IMG/VR virus record: IMGVR_UViG_3300025141_000190
Coordinates: 1-45,401 of that record
Source of the DNA: a virus
DNA: 45,401 bases
Reading direction: 5' to 3' (one strand)
Below the pieces are notes generated by a model that saw nothing but the letters and a program-made list of their open reading frames with translations, was not told where the DNA came from and made no database searches. Positions within the stretch are counted from its first letter, which is position 1. Each line of letters begins with the position of its first letter. The translations under genes were made by a program, and so were the position numbers. Below, in pieces: positions 1-8,193 of the stretch.

Positions 1-171
1 GTGTTGATGGCTCAGGATCGTCGTGATATTATAGTTTTAATTAAGCAAGATAGCCATATATGTAATCAACTAAAGCTTAACAATAAAAGAGTGATATACA
101 TACTGAAGGACTATGCCTTAACAGCATTTAAAGATCTACTAAGTATAGATAGGTCTTTATTCTTTAATTAA
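1..171 (+). CDS. Small plus-strand protein, 3' part or whole gene
   Basis: The plus strand is open from the first base to a TAA at 169-171, giving 56 codons. Possible starts inside the window are GTG at 1 and ATG at 7, but the gene may begin further left, so it is treated as possibly partial. The peptide is mixed charged and hydrophobic and ends RSLFFN; I do not recognise it. It converges on the minus-strand late block and overlaps the 3' end of the 840-aa gene by 15 bases, which marks the left boundary of the virion block. Its orientation matches the genes at the far right end. The uninterrupted frame and convergent layout support it, but it is too short to be certain. Confidence 0.45.
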   Translation: MLMAQDRRDIIVLIKQDSHICNQLKLNNKRVIYILKDYALTAFKDLLSIDRSLFFN

Positions 172-2679
172 GTGAGTGAACATTAACTGTTGAACTTCTA
201 AAAGCTTGTTCATTATTTCTGTTGGAGAATATTCTAAGGAATCCTTAATAGATTTTCCATGAACTGGTCCTGTCATTTTCATAGAGTTCCTACCAGTCTT
301 AGACATAGCAAAATTAGCAGAGTATCCACTAATAGAAAACCCTGAATCAGTTATATTAAGACCCTCACCAGTTTTAATATATTTTTTCATAGCTTTAGTT
401 AAATATTTATTCCCATTATAACGAAATCTTTCACCTGTTAAATAGTTCTGAACCACAAAGTCTGAGTTGTCACTATCATAACAGCCCCTCATAAGATAAC
501 TAGTAGCTACGCCTCTCCAAGCCGCAGACTCTTCAGGATCACTAGACTGACTTCCAGACTGAATCTGGTTTAGTAATAATCTATTCTCTATTTTTTGTTT
601 TAAAGCAATCACTAAAGAGGATTTATCTCCAGTGTCCCCACTTTTATTTATCTCTACTAAAGATTTATTTAATACTTCTTGAGTAAGTCCTAACGATTTA
701 GCAGCCTCTGGACCAATAGAAGTTAGGAATGTTCTCGCAGTTTCCCTGGCATTCTGTGTCGTAGAGCCTGTATTTGGATCAAACATAGAATTTAAGGAAT
801 CTATACTATCTTTTATATCATTAAATTTATCCATTACAGAAGCTTGAGATTTTTTAGATAACCCTTGTGCTTTAAATAAAGTTCTAACATAGTCAGAGTC
901 CCCAGTAGCAAAATCTGATGTTACATTTAGTATAGAGGCTGTTGATCCCAGATTAGTTCTTGCTGAGTCCATGGTCCATTTCAAAGAGTCTGTAGTTACA
1001 TGTACCTCAGACGATAAATCATCTTTAGATAAACCGTATAGTTTTTGGGCTGTTTTTAATTCTTCTGGTGTAAGTATCTCACTTAATGGAGCAGTAATGA
1101 TAGGTTTCCCAGTAGTGTTATGGGCTTCCGCATTTTCTAAATCCCTGTATATTAATAACTGATCTTTCTTAGCCCCTTCTCCTCCAGCCCCACTTCGACT
1201 TCCTACACGCATAACCATATCAGGATTCATGGACTTCATATCGGACACTCTATGACGTAATACAGAAGATACCAAAGCATGGAATGTCTGCTGTATACTT
1301 TCCGCATCCTCCACACCCCCAAAATGCTCCTCCATTAATTGTAAAGATTCTCCTAAAATTTCGGTTTCTTCGGTACCTATTAACTCTCCATAATTAACTT
1401 GATCATTTAGTTTAAGAGCTTTCATTATATCAGTTCCAAAATTATCTAAAAGTCTACGATATAGTTTTGTTGCTCCCTTATAATTATTTTGCATAAGCAA
1501 AACAGCTATGGTGTCCATAGATTCAGAAACCTCAGTGATAATTTTTTGTGGAGTAGCTTTACCTTGTAAAGCGAAATCACTTCTATCGGCTTCTGGAATT
1601 TTTAAATCGTCCTCACTAAAACCTTTACCCTCTCCCCAGGTAAGCAAACTCTGTTGAAAAGTTTCTAAAGTTTCTTGTAGAGGTGATAACTCTTTCTCGT
1701 CGGGGTCATCTGGGTGAGCTTTTTTCTTCTTTCTCATCTCCCAATCAAATGTTATACCTAACTCATCTAATTCATTGGCTTTAACAAATATTTTAAAATG
1801 TTCGTGGTGTCCCGATTTATACTTAGATATAATTATATTATTTTTTACAAACTCTGCGTCCTGATATGTAAACAGAGATCTCTGATGATTAAACTTATCT
1901 ATAATATTCAAAACCTTTGATAAATTAGCAGTAGCATCTATTACATAAGGAGTAGGAGGTCTTTCATACTTGGTAACTACCCCCATAAAAACATCTTCTT
2001 CTGTAGCTAGGTCAACCCCAGCCTTACCAACAAGACTGTTATATATTTTAACTGGAATAGTTCTCCAATTAGCGGTCCCCTTAGCTTTCATTAACTCTGA
2101 AATTCCTAGTCTGGGAGCTACCCTAAATAAATCAGCTAGGGCACCTATTAAACTTGGACCTCCTAAATTTTGTAGTTCATAAGCCTGGGAAAGACCCAAC
2201 ACTTCCTGCATCTCAGGAGTGTTTTCTCCAGCCCCTTCGGAAGACAACTCCCCAGAAACATAACTTCTAACTAGTAAATTTCTATACTTACCAAATTCCT
2301 GTGCGTGGGTAGTGCAATCCTTTTTTACTACAGGAATCTTACTGCCAGTAAGATAGATAGTCCCTCCACAAGATGCTGATTCACCACCAGAAGTTTCGCC
2401 CTCCTTAGAGGAGGTGGATTCCGTTTCTCCAGCAGCCTGTAATAAATTCAACGGGTCTGCACCAACATCAACCTCTGTTACAGTCTGGGACTTTTTAGAT
2501 GCTGGATCTATCTGTGGACCAAATACCGCTAGTAAGGTAGTGTTAGTTTGGGTTATGGCTGCATCGTCTTCGGGTAACTTAAAATAACTTATATTCTCAT
2601 CCTGTTCAACCAGACGAACCTTAAGGCTTCTTTTCTTAAGAAGAGTATAACTATTTAGTAAATCGTTGAAAAAATCCAT
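157..2679 (-). CDS. 840-aa protein of unknown function, probable virion protein
   Basis: I do not recognise this protein. It is largely hydrophilic and mostly helical in appearance. A Ser/Gly/Glu-rich low-complexity stretch lies at about residues 85-105, and a Lys-rich KKKK patch followed by Asp/Pro/Glu lies near residue 315. There is no signal peptide or membrane segment. It is the last gene of the late block, directly after the tail tube gene, where T4 has the portal gene 20; however, length and sequence do not fit a portal. Its size, helical character and placement suggest an internal or injected head protein or another structural protein, but this is inference only. A terminator-like hairpin lies just upstream and no Shine-Dalgarno sequence is evident before the ATG, so it may be expressed separately or weakly. 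Confidence 0.85.
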   Translation of the reverse strand: MDFFNDLLNSYTLLKKRSLKVRLVEQDENISYFKLPEDDAAITQTNTTLLAVFGPQIDPASKKSQTVTEVDVGADPLNLLQAAGETESTSSKEGETSGGESASCGGTIYLTGSKIPVVKKDCTTHAQEFGKYRNLLVRSYVSGELSSEGAGENTPEMQEVLGLSQAYELQNLGGPSLIGALADLFRVAPRLGISELMKAKGTANWRTIPVKIYNSLVGKAGVDLATEEDVFMGVVTKYERPPTPYVIDATANLSKVLNIIDKFNHQRSLFTYQDAEFVKNNIIISKYKSGHHEHFKIFVKANELDELGITFDWEMRKKKKAHPDDPDEKELSPLQETLETFQQSLLTWGEGKGFSEDDLKIPEADRSDFALQGKATPQKIITEVSESMDTIAVLLMQNNYKGATKLYRRLLDNFGTDIMKALKLNDQVNYGELIGTEETEILGESLQLMEEHFGGVEDAESIQQTFHALVSSVLRHRVSDMKSMNPDMVMRVGSRSGAGGEGAKKDQLLIYRDLENAEAHNTTGKPIITAPLSEILTPEELKTAQKLYGLSKDDLSSEVHVTTDSLKWTMDSARTNLGSTASILNVTSDFATGDSDYVRTLFKAQGLSKKSQASVMDKFNDIKDSIDSLNSMFDPNTGSTTQNARETARTFLTSIGPEAAKSLGLTQEVLNKSLVEINKSGDTGDKSSLVIALKQKIENRLLLNQIQSGSQSSDPEESAAWRGVATSYLMRGCYDSDNSDFVVQNYLTGERFRYNGNKYLTKAMKKYIKTGEGLNITDSGFSISGYSANFAMSKTGRNSMKMTGPVHGKSIKDSLEYSPTEIMNKLLEVQQLMFTHLIKE

Positions 2680-2690
2680 TGTATTACGTT

Positions 2691-2736
2691 AAAAAAACCC
2701 AACCCAACCAAGAACACAAGGCTGAATTGGGTTTTT
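2691..2736 (-). terminator. Probable Rho-independent terminator after the tail tube gene
   Basis: Read on the minus strand, AAAAACCCAA (2736-2727) pairs perfectly with TTGGGTTTTT (2702-2693) across a 24-base loop that can fold further. A run of seven T ends the structure at 2691. It lies in the 78-base gap between the gp19-like gene and the 840-aa gene. The stem contains only three GC pairs, so termination may be partial. Confidence 0.65.
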
Positions 2737-2757
2737 ACTTATATTTATTATAGGTTA

Positions 2758-3348
2758 CTATCCTATAGTATCGCCTTTTTGTACAAGAAAATCGTAACGG
2801 AAAGTTACCGAGACAGTATCGAAATCATTAGTAGAATAATTCTTCTCTGCTTTAGAGAATTTCTTAGGGTAGACCCCTACTAATTTTACCATAGAGATAG
2901 GCTCATTCTGTCCATTCATTTCTAAAATTTCTACATTAGACTTGAAAGACCCTGGATTATTGAGGAACTTGGTAGTAAACTCACCCGTCATAGGATCCCA
3001 AACAGTTTGGAAGTACTTGTATAATTGCCAACCAGTTTTAGTTTTTAACAAGTTATCAAAAGTTACTTCTAACTCTCCATAAGATGGTCTACCTGGATAA
3101 AATACTTTATCATTAACTCTATGAACTTCTATGTCCTCTACAGAAAGCTCCAATCCACCTACCTGCTTTGCAGCTAATGTAAGGGGCTTAGAAAATCCTA
3201 GGGGGACCTCTACATCAGCGGGAGGGAAAAAAGTTATTTCCCATTGGTATGCCCTAATTGAATCCAGGTCCTGAGAGATAACAGGAAGACCTTTTGAGTT
3301 CGTTAGATCTCGATTTAAGTTATTAGCGTAATAAGATGATCTTGCCAT
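2758..3348 (-). CDS. gp19: Tail tube protein (T4 gp19-like)
   Basis: Forms the inner tube of the contractile tail, through which DNA passes and around which the sheath contracts. The 196-aa length is close to the family's usual 160-200. An early segment SIRAYQWEITFFPP is followed by AAKQVGGLELSVEDIEVHRV, then FYPGRPSYGELEVTFDNLL, and a late VKLVGVYPKKFS segment. This is the usual order of the gp19 tube fold, including the conserved statement of the tube's beta-strands and the terminal FDTVSVTFRYDF strand. The ATG is preceded by AAAGGA seven bases upstream. It follows the sheath gene with a 12-base gap, as in T4 (18-19), so the two are likely co-translated from one message. A terminator follows it. 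Confidence 0.93.
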   Translation of the reverse strand: MARSSYYANNLNRDLTNSKGLPVISQDLDSIRAYQWEITFFPPADVEVPLGFSKPLTLAAKQVGGLELSVEDIEVHRVNDKVFYPGRPSYGELEVTFDNLLKTKTGWQLYKYFQTVWDPMTGEFTTKFLNNPGSFKSNVEILEMNGQNEPISMVKLVGVYPKKFSKAEKNYSTNDFDTVSVTFRYDFLVQKGDTIG

Positions 3349-3360
3349 ATTTATATTCCT

Positions 3361-5469
3361 TTATATTTGTGCTGATTGGTTAACTAAGTTAAGCTCAAAG
3401 ACAATAACTTCAGCAGCTTTAGTTGGTTTAAGAAGTATCTTACACCATAATTCATTTCTATCAACCCGAACAGCCGTGTTAGTAGTCTCGTCACATATAA
3501 CTCTATAGTCCACTAAACCCCTTCTTCTTTGTATATCATCTAAAAGAGGAACCACTACATTTTCCACCTTCTCCCAAGTTACAGAATCGTTAGGCTCAAA
3601 AACAAATCTTCTAGTGGAAGCAAGAATAATCTTTCTAATTTGAATCATCAATCTTCTAACATTAACTCTATCCAAGGCAGTAGGATTCCTCTGTGCGGTT
3701 CTCTGTCCGAATATCATAAGCCCTTGTTGGGGGAAATTAACAATTGGGTTAACGATATTACCACCACTATACATGGAGTCTCTATCCCCTTGATTAACAC
3801 TTACCTCCACATCAGTAGGTTTAGTTAATCTACCTCTAGTTACACCAGCAGGAGCAAACCAAGGATCGGAAACCTCATCTGTATAAGCCATCTGCCTGAC
3901 AGCATAAATAGCTGGGTCATACCAACGATCTTTAGCCGCAATGGTGTCATAAGTTTGAACCCAGGGCCAATAAACAGCAGCAAAATTACTAGTGATTGCA
4001 GCAGTACGCTCATCAGATTGCCCATTAGTCCAATCAATTGCTTGTTGGACAGTAGTTAATCCCTCTGGGGGAGCTACAACAGCTACAAAGTTTTGAGAAC
4101 TCTCTGCCAATCCAATTAAAGCATTTTGTGTACTTTGATCATTAAATCCAGGCACAACACCCATTGAAATATTTAAGGTATCATCATCTAATGCATAGAT
4201 ACCAGACTTAGCAGCAGTGGTACCTATTATTTCACTTGTTGTTTGGCTACCGTTAGTACCACCAGCTAAACCATAGGTCCCTTGAACGGGCTTAACAAAT
4301 TTCGGATCAACAGCACTAATATTGCTCCCATCATCACCCAAAATATTTGGATTAGGAAGCCCGTTCGCACTAAGATTGCTTTCAAATGTAGGAAGGGCAT
4401 TTAGAGATGCATCTGCACCAGAAGCCGTAAAATATGCTTTAATATATTGTGATTTAAGATCAGTAGCACCTGTGTTAATCACATCTTCTGCAAAACTACC
4501 AGACGCGACTAAGGATATTTTAAATGATTCAGCAGTAGCTCCATCCTTATTTATTTGAAGATTTACTGCATCCCCACCAGTCCTGGTGACCTCCGAAGAG
4601 AACCCACTAGTAGTACCATCTGCTGCGGTACCTAAATTGTAGCCAGCACCAGCGTACAGACTTTGTACCGAGTAAGCTATTCCACCAGCCCCAGCAGTAT
4701 TAAAACTAATTCCAGTGACGGACACAGAGGAAGCTGCTAATTTGTTACGCCAAGTCCAGTGTTTTAGGTTTACACCACCACTACCATTAATATCTTGTAA
4801 TACTGGTTGCCCAACAGTCTTAGTAGTATCAGTCCAAGCGGAAGCTGTAAGAATTACATCTGATCCTGCGTAACCAGCAGCTACATACCCATAATCCAAT
4901 CCAGTGCCAGAAACCCAAGAACCAGCAACAGTATCATAAAATGAACCCACAGCGGCACCGTCCATTCCACCACCTATAATCTTTTTAAGTGCAATAGCTT
5001 GTCTATTTTGAGAAGTGCTACCAGTAACAGTACCAGCAGGAATATTAAATGTCTTTGGTGTATTAAATATATCTGTACCATCTACATTCACCTGAACTTC
5101 TAAATAAAGACCAGAGGTTGCATTAGATTGCCCGAAGTGACCAGATGCCACAGCAAATGCTGGGCAGCTACCTAGCTGTATAGTAGAGGAAGCATCCACA
5201 GCATCGCTACCAACAGCCCTAACATAATACAGAGAGTTTGTAGCCTCTAACATTTCTATACTGCCTTCAAGCCCTTGTCCCGTAATGCCCTCAGAAGGGT
5301 TACCGAACGTCTGTACTAGCTGCTCCTGCGAGGTTATTAGAGTAGCCTTATTGACAGGCCCACTATTACTAAAGCCAACCACGCCCACCACAGAGGGGTT
5401 GATGGAGGCTGGGTAGTCACTCAGATCCTTCTCTACAATATAAACTCCAGGACTCACAAATGATGCCAT
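3361..5469 (-). CDS. gp18: Contractile tail sheath protein (T4 gp18-like)
   Basis: Forms the sheath that contracts to drive the tube into the cell. The start FVSPGVYIVEKDLSDYP is the classic sheath N-terminus, followed by the VGVVGFSNSGPVNKATLITS segment. The last ~250 residues carry the conserved core: YWPWVQTYD, the GVTRGRL loop, the NPIVNFPQQGLMIFGQRTAQ segment, then NVRRLMIQIRKIILASTRRF and the terminal strand of the sheath 'handshake'. At 702 aa it is slightly longer than T4 gp18 (659); residues ~95-420 are a Gly/Ser/Ala/Thr-rich variable region that should be the surface-exposed insertion. AAGGAAA lies six bases before the ATG and overlaps the stop of the 58-aa gene upstream. Confidence 0.96.
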   Translation of the reverse strand: MASFVSPGVYIVEKDLSDYPASINPSVVGVVGFSNSGPVNKATLITSQEQLVQTFGNPSEGITGQGLEGSIEMLEATNSLYYVRAVGSDAVDASSTIQLGSCPAFAVASGHFGQSNATSGLYLEVQVNVDGTDIFNTPKTFNIPAGTVTGSTSQNRQAIALKKIIGGGMDGAAVGSFYDTVAGSWVSGTGLDYGYVAAGYAGSDVILTASAWTDTTKTVGQPVLQDINGSGGVNLKHWTWRNKLAASSVSVTGISFNTAGAGGIAYSVQSLYAGAGYNLGTAADGTTSGFSSEVTRTGGDAVNLQINKDGATAESFKISLVASGSFAEDVINTGATDLKSQYIKAYFTASGADASLNALPTFESNLSANGLPNPNILGDDGSNISAVDPKFVKPVQGTYGLAGGTNGSQTTSEIIGTTAAKSGIYALDDDTLNISMGVVPGFNDQSTQNALIGLAESSQNFVAVVAPPEGLTTVQQAIDWTNGQSDERTAAITSNFAAVYWPWVQTYDTIAAKDRWYDPAIYAVRQMAYTDEVSDPWFAPAGVTRGRLTKPTDVEVSVNQGDRDSMYSGGNIVNPIVNFPQQGLMIFGQRTAQRNPTALDRVNVRRLMIQIRKIILASTRRFVFEPNDSVTWEKVENVVVPLLDDIQRRRGLVDYRVICDETTNTAVRVDRNELWCKILLKPTKAAEVIVFELNLVNQSAQI

Positions 5470-5480
5470 GTCTTATTTCC

Positions 5481-5657
5481 TTATGCGTTAGTAATTTTTA
5501 AAACTCGCCTTTTAGCTAAGTTTTTTACTGTGTTAGTAAGAGCAGATTCTGGGACTGCTATACTCTCCCTAGGGGCCAGCCACTTAGAGTGAGGTCCCTG
5601 TGGGGTAGATATAATAATTTGTCTACCTGTATAAGAATCATTTTTTATTACTTTCAT
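5481..5657 (-). CDS. 58-aa protein between neck and sheath genes
   Basis: A short frame encodes 58 residues, beginning MKVIKNDSYTGRQ and ending RRVLKITNA. It has an excellent AGGAGAG Shine-Dalgarno six bases before the ATG, and its TAA runs straight into the ribosome binding site of the sheath gene. It is basic, has no membrane segment and matches no family I recognise. It sits where T4 carries the terminase genes 16 and 17 between genes 15 and 18. The strong RBS and tight packing argue that it is a real gene; a small structural or assembly role is inference only. Confidence 0.7.
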   Translation of the reverse strand: MKVIKNDSYTGRQIIISTPQGPHSKWLAPRESIAVPESALTNTVKNLAKRRVLKITNA

Positions 5658-5711
5658 ATCGCTCTCCTATTACTATTTATCTACTTCAGAACTATATCAG
5701 TATTTATTTTT

Positions 5712-6467
5712 TCAGGAAACCCATAATTCAGATACGATGCTCTCTACCCTGCCAGTAGAGGTAACCTTGTATTTTGGACTAGGGATAAAGAACTCTGTAG
5801 TTATTGTAAAAGATTTTCTAAGAAGTCTATCCTCCCTATCTCCTGCATTTATAGTGTTATTGCTGCTTTCATCTGATAAAAAGCATTTTAAACCATTAGT
5901 AAATGATGTTTTTAGGTGGAGACTAGGGTTGAATTTTAGTCTTACGGATTGAGAAATTTGATCTAAATCTTCCATATACTTAGCCCATAAATTCACCGAA
6001 TACGATATACTGACAGGCACATCAGCAGTACCTATTGTCCTTTCAGCCCGTTGAATATCCTCATTCCACACAGACGATTGTATAAGAACATTATCATACC
6101 TACGCTTTTTCTCATCATTCTTAGCAGCCGTTTGATGCACAGTAATGATAGGTAAAACCATGTTATTTTCTTGAAACTTTTTAGCCACTGCCCGTTCTGG
6201 TGCGGAGTGATGGGCAGTAACTCTAGTTAATTTGTCATTACCATTTACATAATGAACATTACCAAAAGATGTAATAAGAGAACGAAGAACTTCTTTATAT
6301 ACAAAGGGGGATAGCGTAGAGTTTTTAGTAGCCTCTACTATATAATTATTCATTAAATACCTAGCAGATCTACCAGCACTACTAGTATCCGTCCCTAAAT
6401 TCTCGTAAGTAAAATCTAATACTTCTGGTATAGTTTTACCTGTATAAACATCTTCTTTATTCGTCAA
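5712..6467 (-). CDS. gp15: Tail completion and sheath stabiliser protein (T4 gp15-like)
   Basis: gp15 caps the finished tail, stabilises the last sheath ring and joins the tail to the neck. The 251-aa length is close to T4 gp15 (272). The pattern matches: an early TSFGNVHYVNG segment, LTRVTAHHSAPERAVAKKF, then VLPIITVHQ, the SSVWNEDIQRAERT-type middle, and VSISYSVNLWAKYMEDLDQI leading to PSLHLKTSF. The start is a TTG at 6467, with a G-rich run about ten bases upstream; the next ATG is 38 codons in, so TTG is preferred. It overlaps the end of the gp14-like gene by 11 bases, which implies translational coupling. Order 13-14-15 agrees with T4. Confidence 0.85.
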   Translation of the reverse strand: MTNKEDVYTGKTIPEVLDFTYENLGTDTSSAGRSARYLMNNYIVEATKNSTLSPFVYKEVLRSLITSFGNVHYVNGNDKLTRVTAHHSAPERAVAKKFQENNMVLPIITVHQTAAKNDEKKRRYDNVLIQSSVWNEDIQRAERTIGTADVPVSISYSVNLWAKYMEDLDQISQSVRLKFNPSLHLKTSFTNGLKCFLSDESSNNTINAGDREDRLLRKSFTITTEFFIPSPKYKVTSTGRVESIVSELWVS

Positions 6468-7029
6468 GACTTATATACCCCCCAAGATTATCACTCCGAT
6501 CTGGTAAGTTCTCATTATGAGTCTCTTCATTATCTCTAAGAAGTTTAGCGGAACAAGCCATATGGTAAACTCCATATAGCTCAAAACTATCTTCTTGAAC
6601 CTGATAAATTTCATACTTTTGGTTCTGAAACGCTGGCTCTATTATGTCTCCTGCCTCTGGGGACCTAGTTATCTTCTGCTCAATATAAGATTTATTAAAT
6701 ATAAATATCTGATCGTTTTGAAGTTCGATACCAAACTCAGATAAGGACTCCTCTAAAAGAGTAGGATTATAATGTCCATATACTTTAATAGGCTCTATAT
6801 CCAGTACCTTACTCCTAGTTTCTAGATAAACATTATCATAATCTTCACCTAATCTAAACTTATAATAATTTAATTCTGAACCCCCTAGTCTTATGATCTC
6901 ATCATCAACTAAATTAAATAAATTAATATCATTATTAGTCTGATCAAATAAGCTAAGTTCGGTGCCACCCAGAAGTTCTGGGAGAGGAGGCATAGGGGTA
7001 CTGACCTTAAATTTTTTATTTATAGCCAT
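6457..7029 (-). CDS. gp14: Neck protein (T4 gp14-like)
   Basis: A head-completion or neck component that, with gp13, forms the platform to which the finished tail binds. At 190 aa it is shorter than T4 gp14 (256). Recognisable elements are an early acidic NLVDDEIIRLGGSELNYYK, a LGEDYDNVYLE segment, then EESLSEFGIELQNDQIFIFN and PEAGDIIEPAFQNQKYEIYQ, followed by FELYGVYH. These match the order and spacing of the T4 gp14 core (FGMQVQDEVTLSI, PKEGDLIYFP, LFEINWVEP). The start codon overlaps the stop of the gp13-like gene by one base (TAATG), so the two are coupled. The C-terminal third of T4 gp14 is absent. Confidence 0.85.
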   Translation of the reverse strand: MAINKKFKVSTPMPPLPELLGGTELSLFDQTNNDINLFNLVDDEIIRLGGSELNYYKFRLGEDYDNVYLETRSKVLDIEPIKVYGHYNPTLLEESLSEFGIELQNDQIFIFNKSYIEQKITRSPEAGDIIEPAFQNQKYEIYQVQEDSFELYGVYHMACSAKLLRDNEETHNENLPDRSDNLGGYISLDE

Positions 7030-7901
7030 TAGTATGTGCTGAATCTCGGAGGTTCTTCTAGCTCATTTAGTAACTCATTCATTAGAAGTTCTTTTTCTTG
7101 ATTACCTTCTTGTATAAGTGCCTGACCATTCATTTGAGCCCCTCCTGCTGGCCCAGGAATTACAGCATACTTACTTCTAATCTCTCCCAAGACAACTTTA
7201 GCACAAGCTAATGCATATTTATGTATCCAATTTATGTACGCTGGTGCCATAGTGTTGGTATCCAAGGCACGGTACTCTATAATTATTCGTTCTGGTGTGG
7301 TAGATGGTGGAGGAAGTAACTGTAGATATTTACCATTAATAATCTCCCAGGAACCGTCCTGACCTAAAATCTTTCTAGTCATCTCCATAGTGGATTGGAG
7401 AAGATAGTAATCACCTATACTAAAATTATTAAAGAGATAGTTATCATTAAAGTATTTGATAAAAAAGTCAAATTCTAGTGTTCCTGCCTGAGCCTGGATA
7501 CTTAATAAAGACTTCTTAAATACTACATTAGTTATATTATTAGCAAGCCAAGTAGGTAATGTGTAGAGATTTACTCCAGCGGAAGCATCCATTACAGCAT
7601 ACTGAGTAGACCATTTCGGGGCATGGTAAGATATTTTAGTAATAGATTCATCTATACATGTTTTTATTTGGTATGGAGTTAGCTCCACCCGAACAATAGG
7701 GTGTCCCATTCTAGCCATAACAAAACTATTAATAGTTTCCTCAAACCCATTAAACTCTATCTCACTATCTCCAGTAGTCTTATTAAGCTTATCAGGATTA
7801 ATATCACCTAAGGGTTGGTGATCTAATATATTATTAGAGATAGGAACTCTAGCTCCAGAGTCACCCCAAGTACTAATTATTGGTTTGCCTATTGATGCCA
7901 T
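7029..7901 (-). CDS. gp13: Neck protein (T4 gp13-like)
   Basis: Head-completion protein forming the neck ring under the portal. The length of 290 aa is near T4 gp13 (309). Visible features are an N-terminal disordered part; the segment MGHPIVRVELTPYQIKTCI, giving a helix that leads to an aromatic-rich KISYHAPKWSTQY; a long middle with FFIKYFNDNYLFNNFSIGDY; the strand-turn LQLLPPPSTTPERIIIEYRA; and a terminal helix KYALACAKVVLGEIRSKY. This helix / LLP-P / IEYRA / ALA.AK..LG.IR arrangement is typical of gp13. It overlaps the preceding 75-aa frame by 29 bases. The AAGG before the ATG is rather distant (about 12 bases). Confidence 0.85.
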   Translation of the reverse strand: MASIGKPIISTWGDSGARVPISNNILDHQPLGDINPDKLNKTTGDSEIEFNGFEETINSFVMARMGHPIVRVELTPYQIKTCIDESITKISYHAPKWSTQYAVMDASAGVNLYTLPTWLANNITNVVFKKSLLSIQAQAGTLEFDFFIKYFNDNYLFNNFSIGDYYLLQSTMEMTRKILGQDGSWEIINGKYLQLLPPPSTTPERIIIEYRALDTNTMAPAYINWIHKYALACAKVVLGEIRSKYAVIPGPAGGAQMNGQALIQEGNQEKELLMNELLNELEEPPRFSTY

Positions 7902-8100
7902 CGGTTGTAGTTACCTTTTTGCTTTTTTTAGGATATGTTTTCTTAGAGGTTGTAGTATTTTCTTGATCATCTAATCTACGTAGATAAGGATGCTCTATTA
8001 AAATGGTAGACTCTATTATCTGTTGTGGTAATACCTCAAGGATCTCTGGGCCAGAATAAATTAGCATTTTAAATCTACAGGTGCTTTTATACTTATACAT
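7873..8100 (-). CDS. 75-aa protein between capsid and neck genes
   Basis: A small protein of unknown function. Residues 1-35 look like a beta-strand pair, with YSGPEILEVLPQQ in a position that resembles small neck-associated phage proteins. The C-terminal third is Lys/Thr-rich and probably disordered. The ATG at 8100 lacks a strong Shine-Dalgarno; an internal ATG at codon 12 (8067) is an alternative but would cut the first strand. It lies just after the terminator following the capsid gene and overlaps the gp13-like gene by 29 bases, suggesting coupled expression with the neck genes. It is accepted mainly for its conserved-looking position and fit to the layout. Confidence 0.6.
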   Translation of the reverse strand: MYKYKSTCRFKMLIYSGPEILEVLPQQIIESTILIEHPYLRRLDDQENTTTSKKTYPKKSKKVTTTDGINRQTNN

Positions 8101-8130
8101 CTTTCTACTTTATATAGCCTTAAGATAAGA

Positions 8131-8166
8131 AATAAGGGGTAGACTTTTTCAAGTCTACCCCTTATT
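8131..8166 (-). terminator. Strong hairpin terminator after the major capsid gene
   Basis: A perfect 16-bp stem (8131-8146 with 8151-8166) closes a four-base loop that reads GAAA on the minus strand. It lies 28 bases past the capsid stop codon. The bases after it are U-rich but broken (TCTTATCTT). T4 also has a terminator after gene 23, which keeps capsid expression separate. The stem could also protect the 3' end of the capsid message. Confidence 0.85.
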
Positions 8167-8193
8167 GTTAATTATCAGTAATTACTTACTTAC

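Noticed and set aside
129-159. AT-rich hairpin at the convergent 3' ends on the left (TAAAGA...TCTTTA)
   Set aside because: Only six outer pairs, asymmetric inside, with no GC pairs to speak of. Too weak to call as a bidirectional terminator.
157-2679. Portal protein identity for the 840-aa protein, suggested by its position after gp19
   Set aside because: It is far longer than T4 gp20 (524 aa), and no portal-like stem or wing pattern was recognised. Left as unknown.
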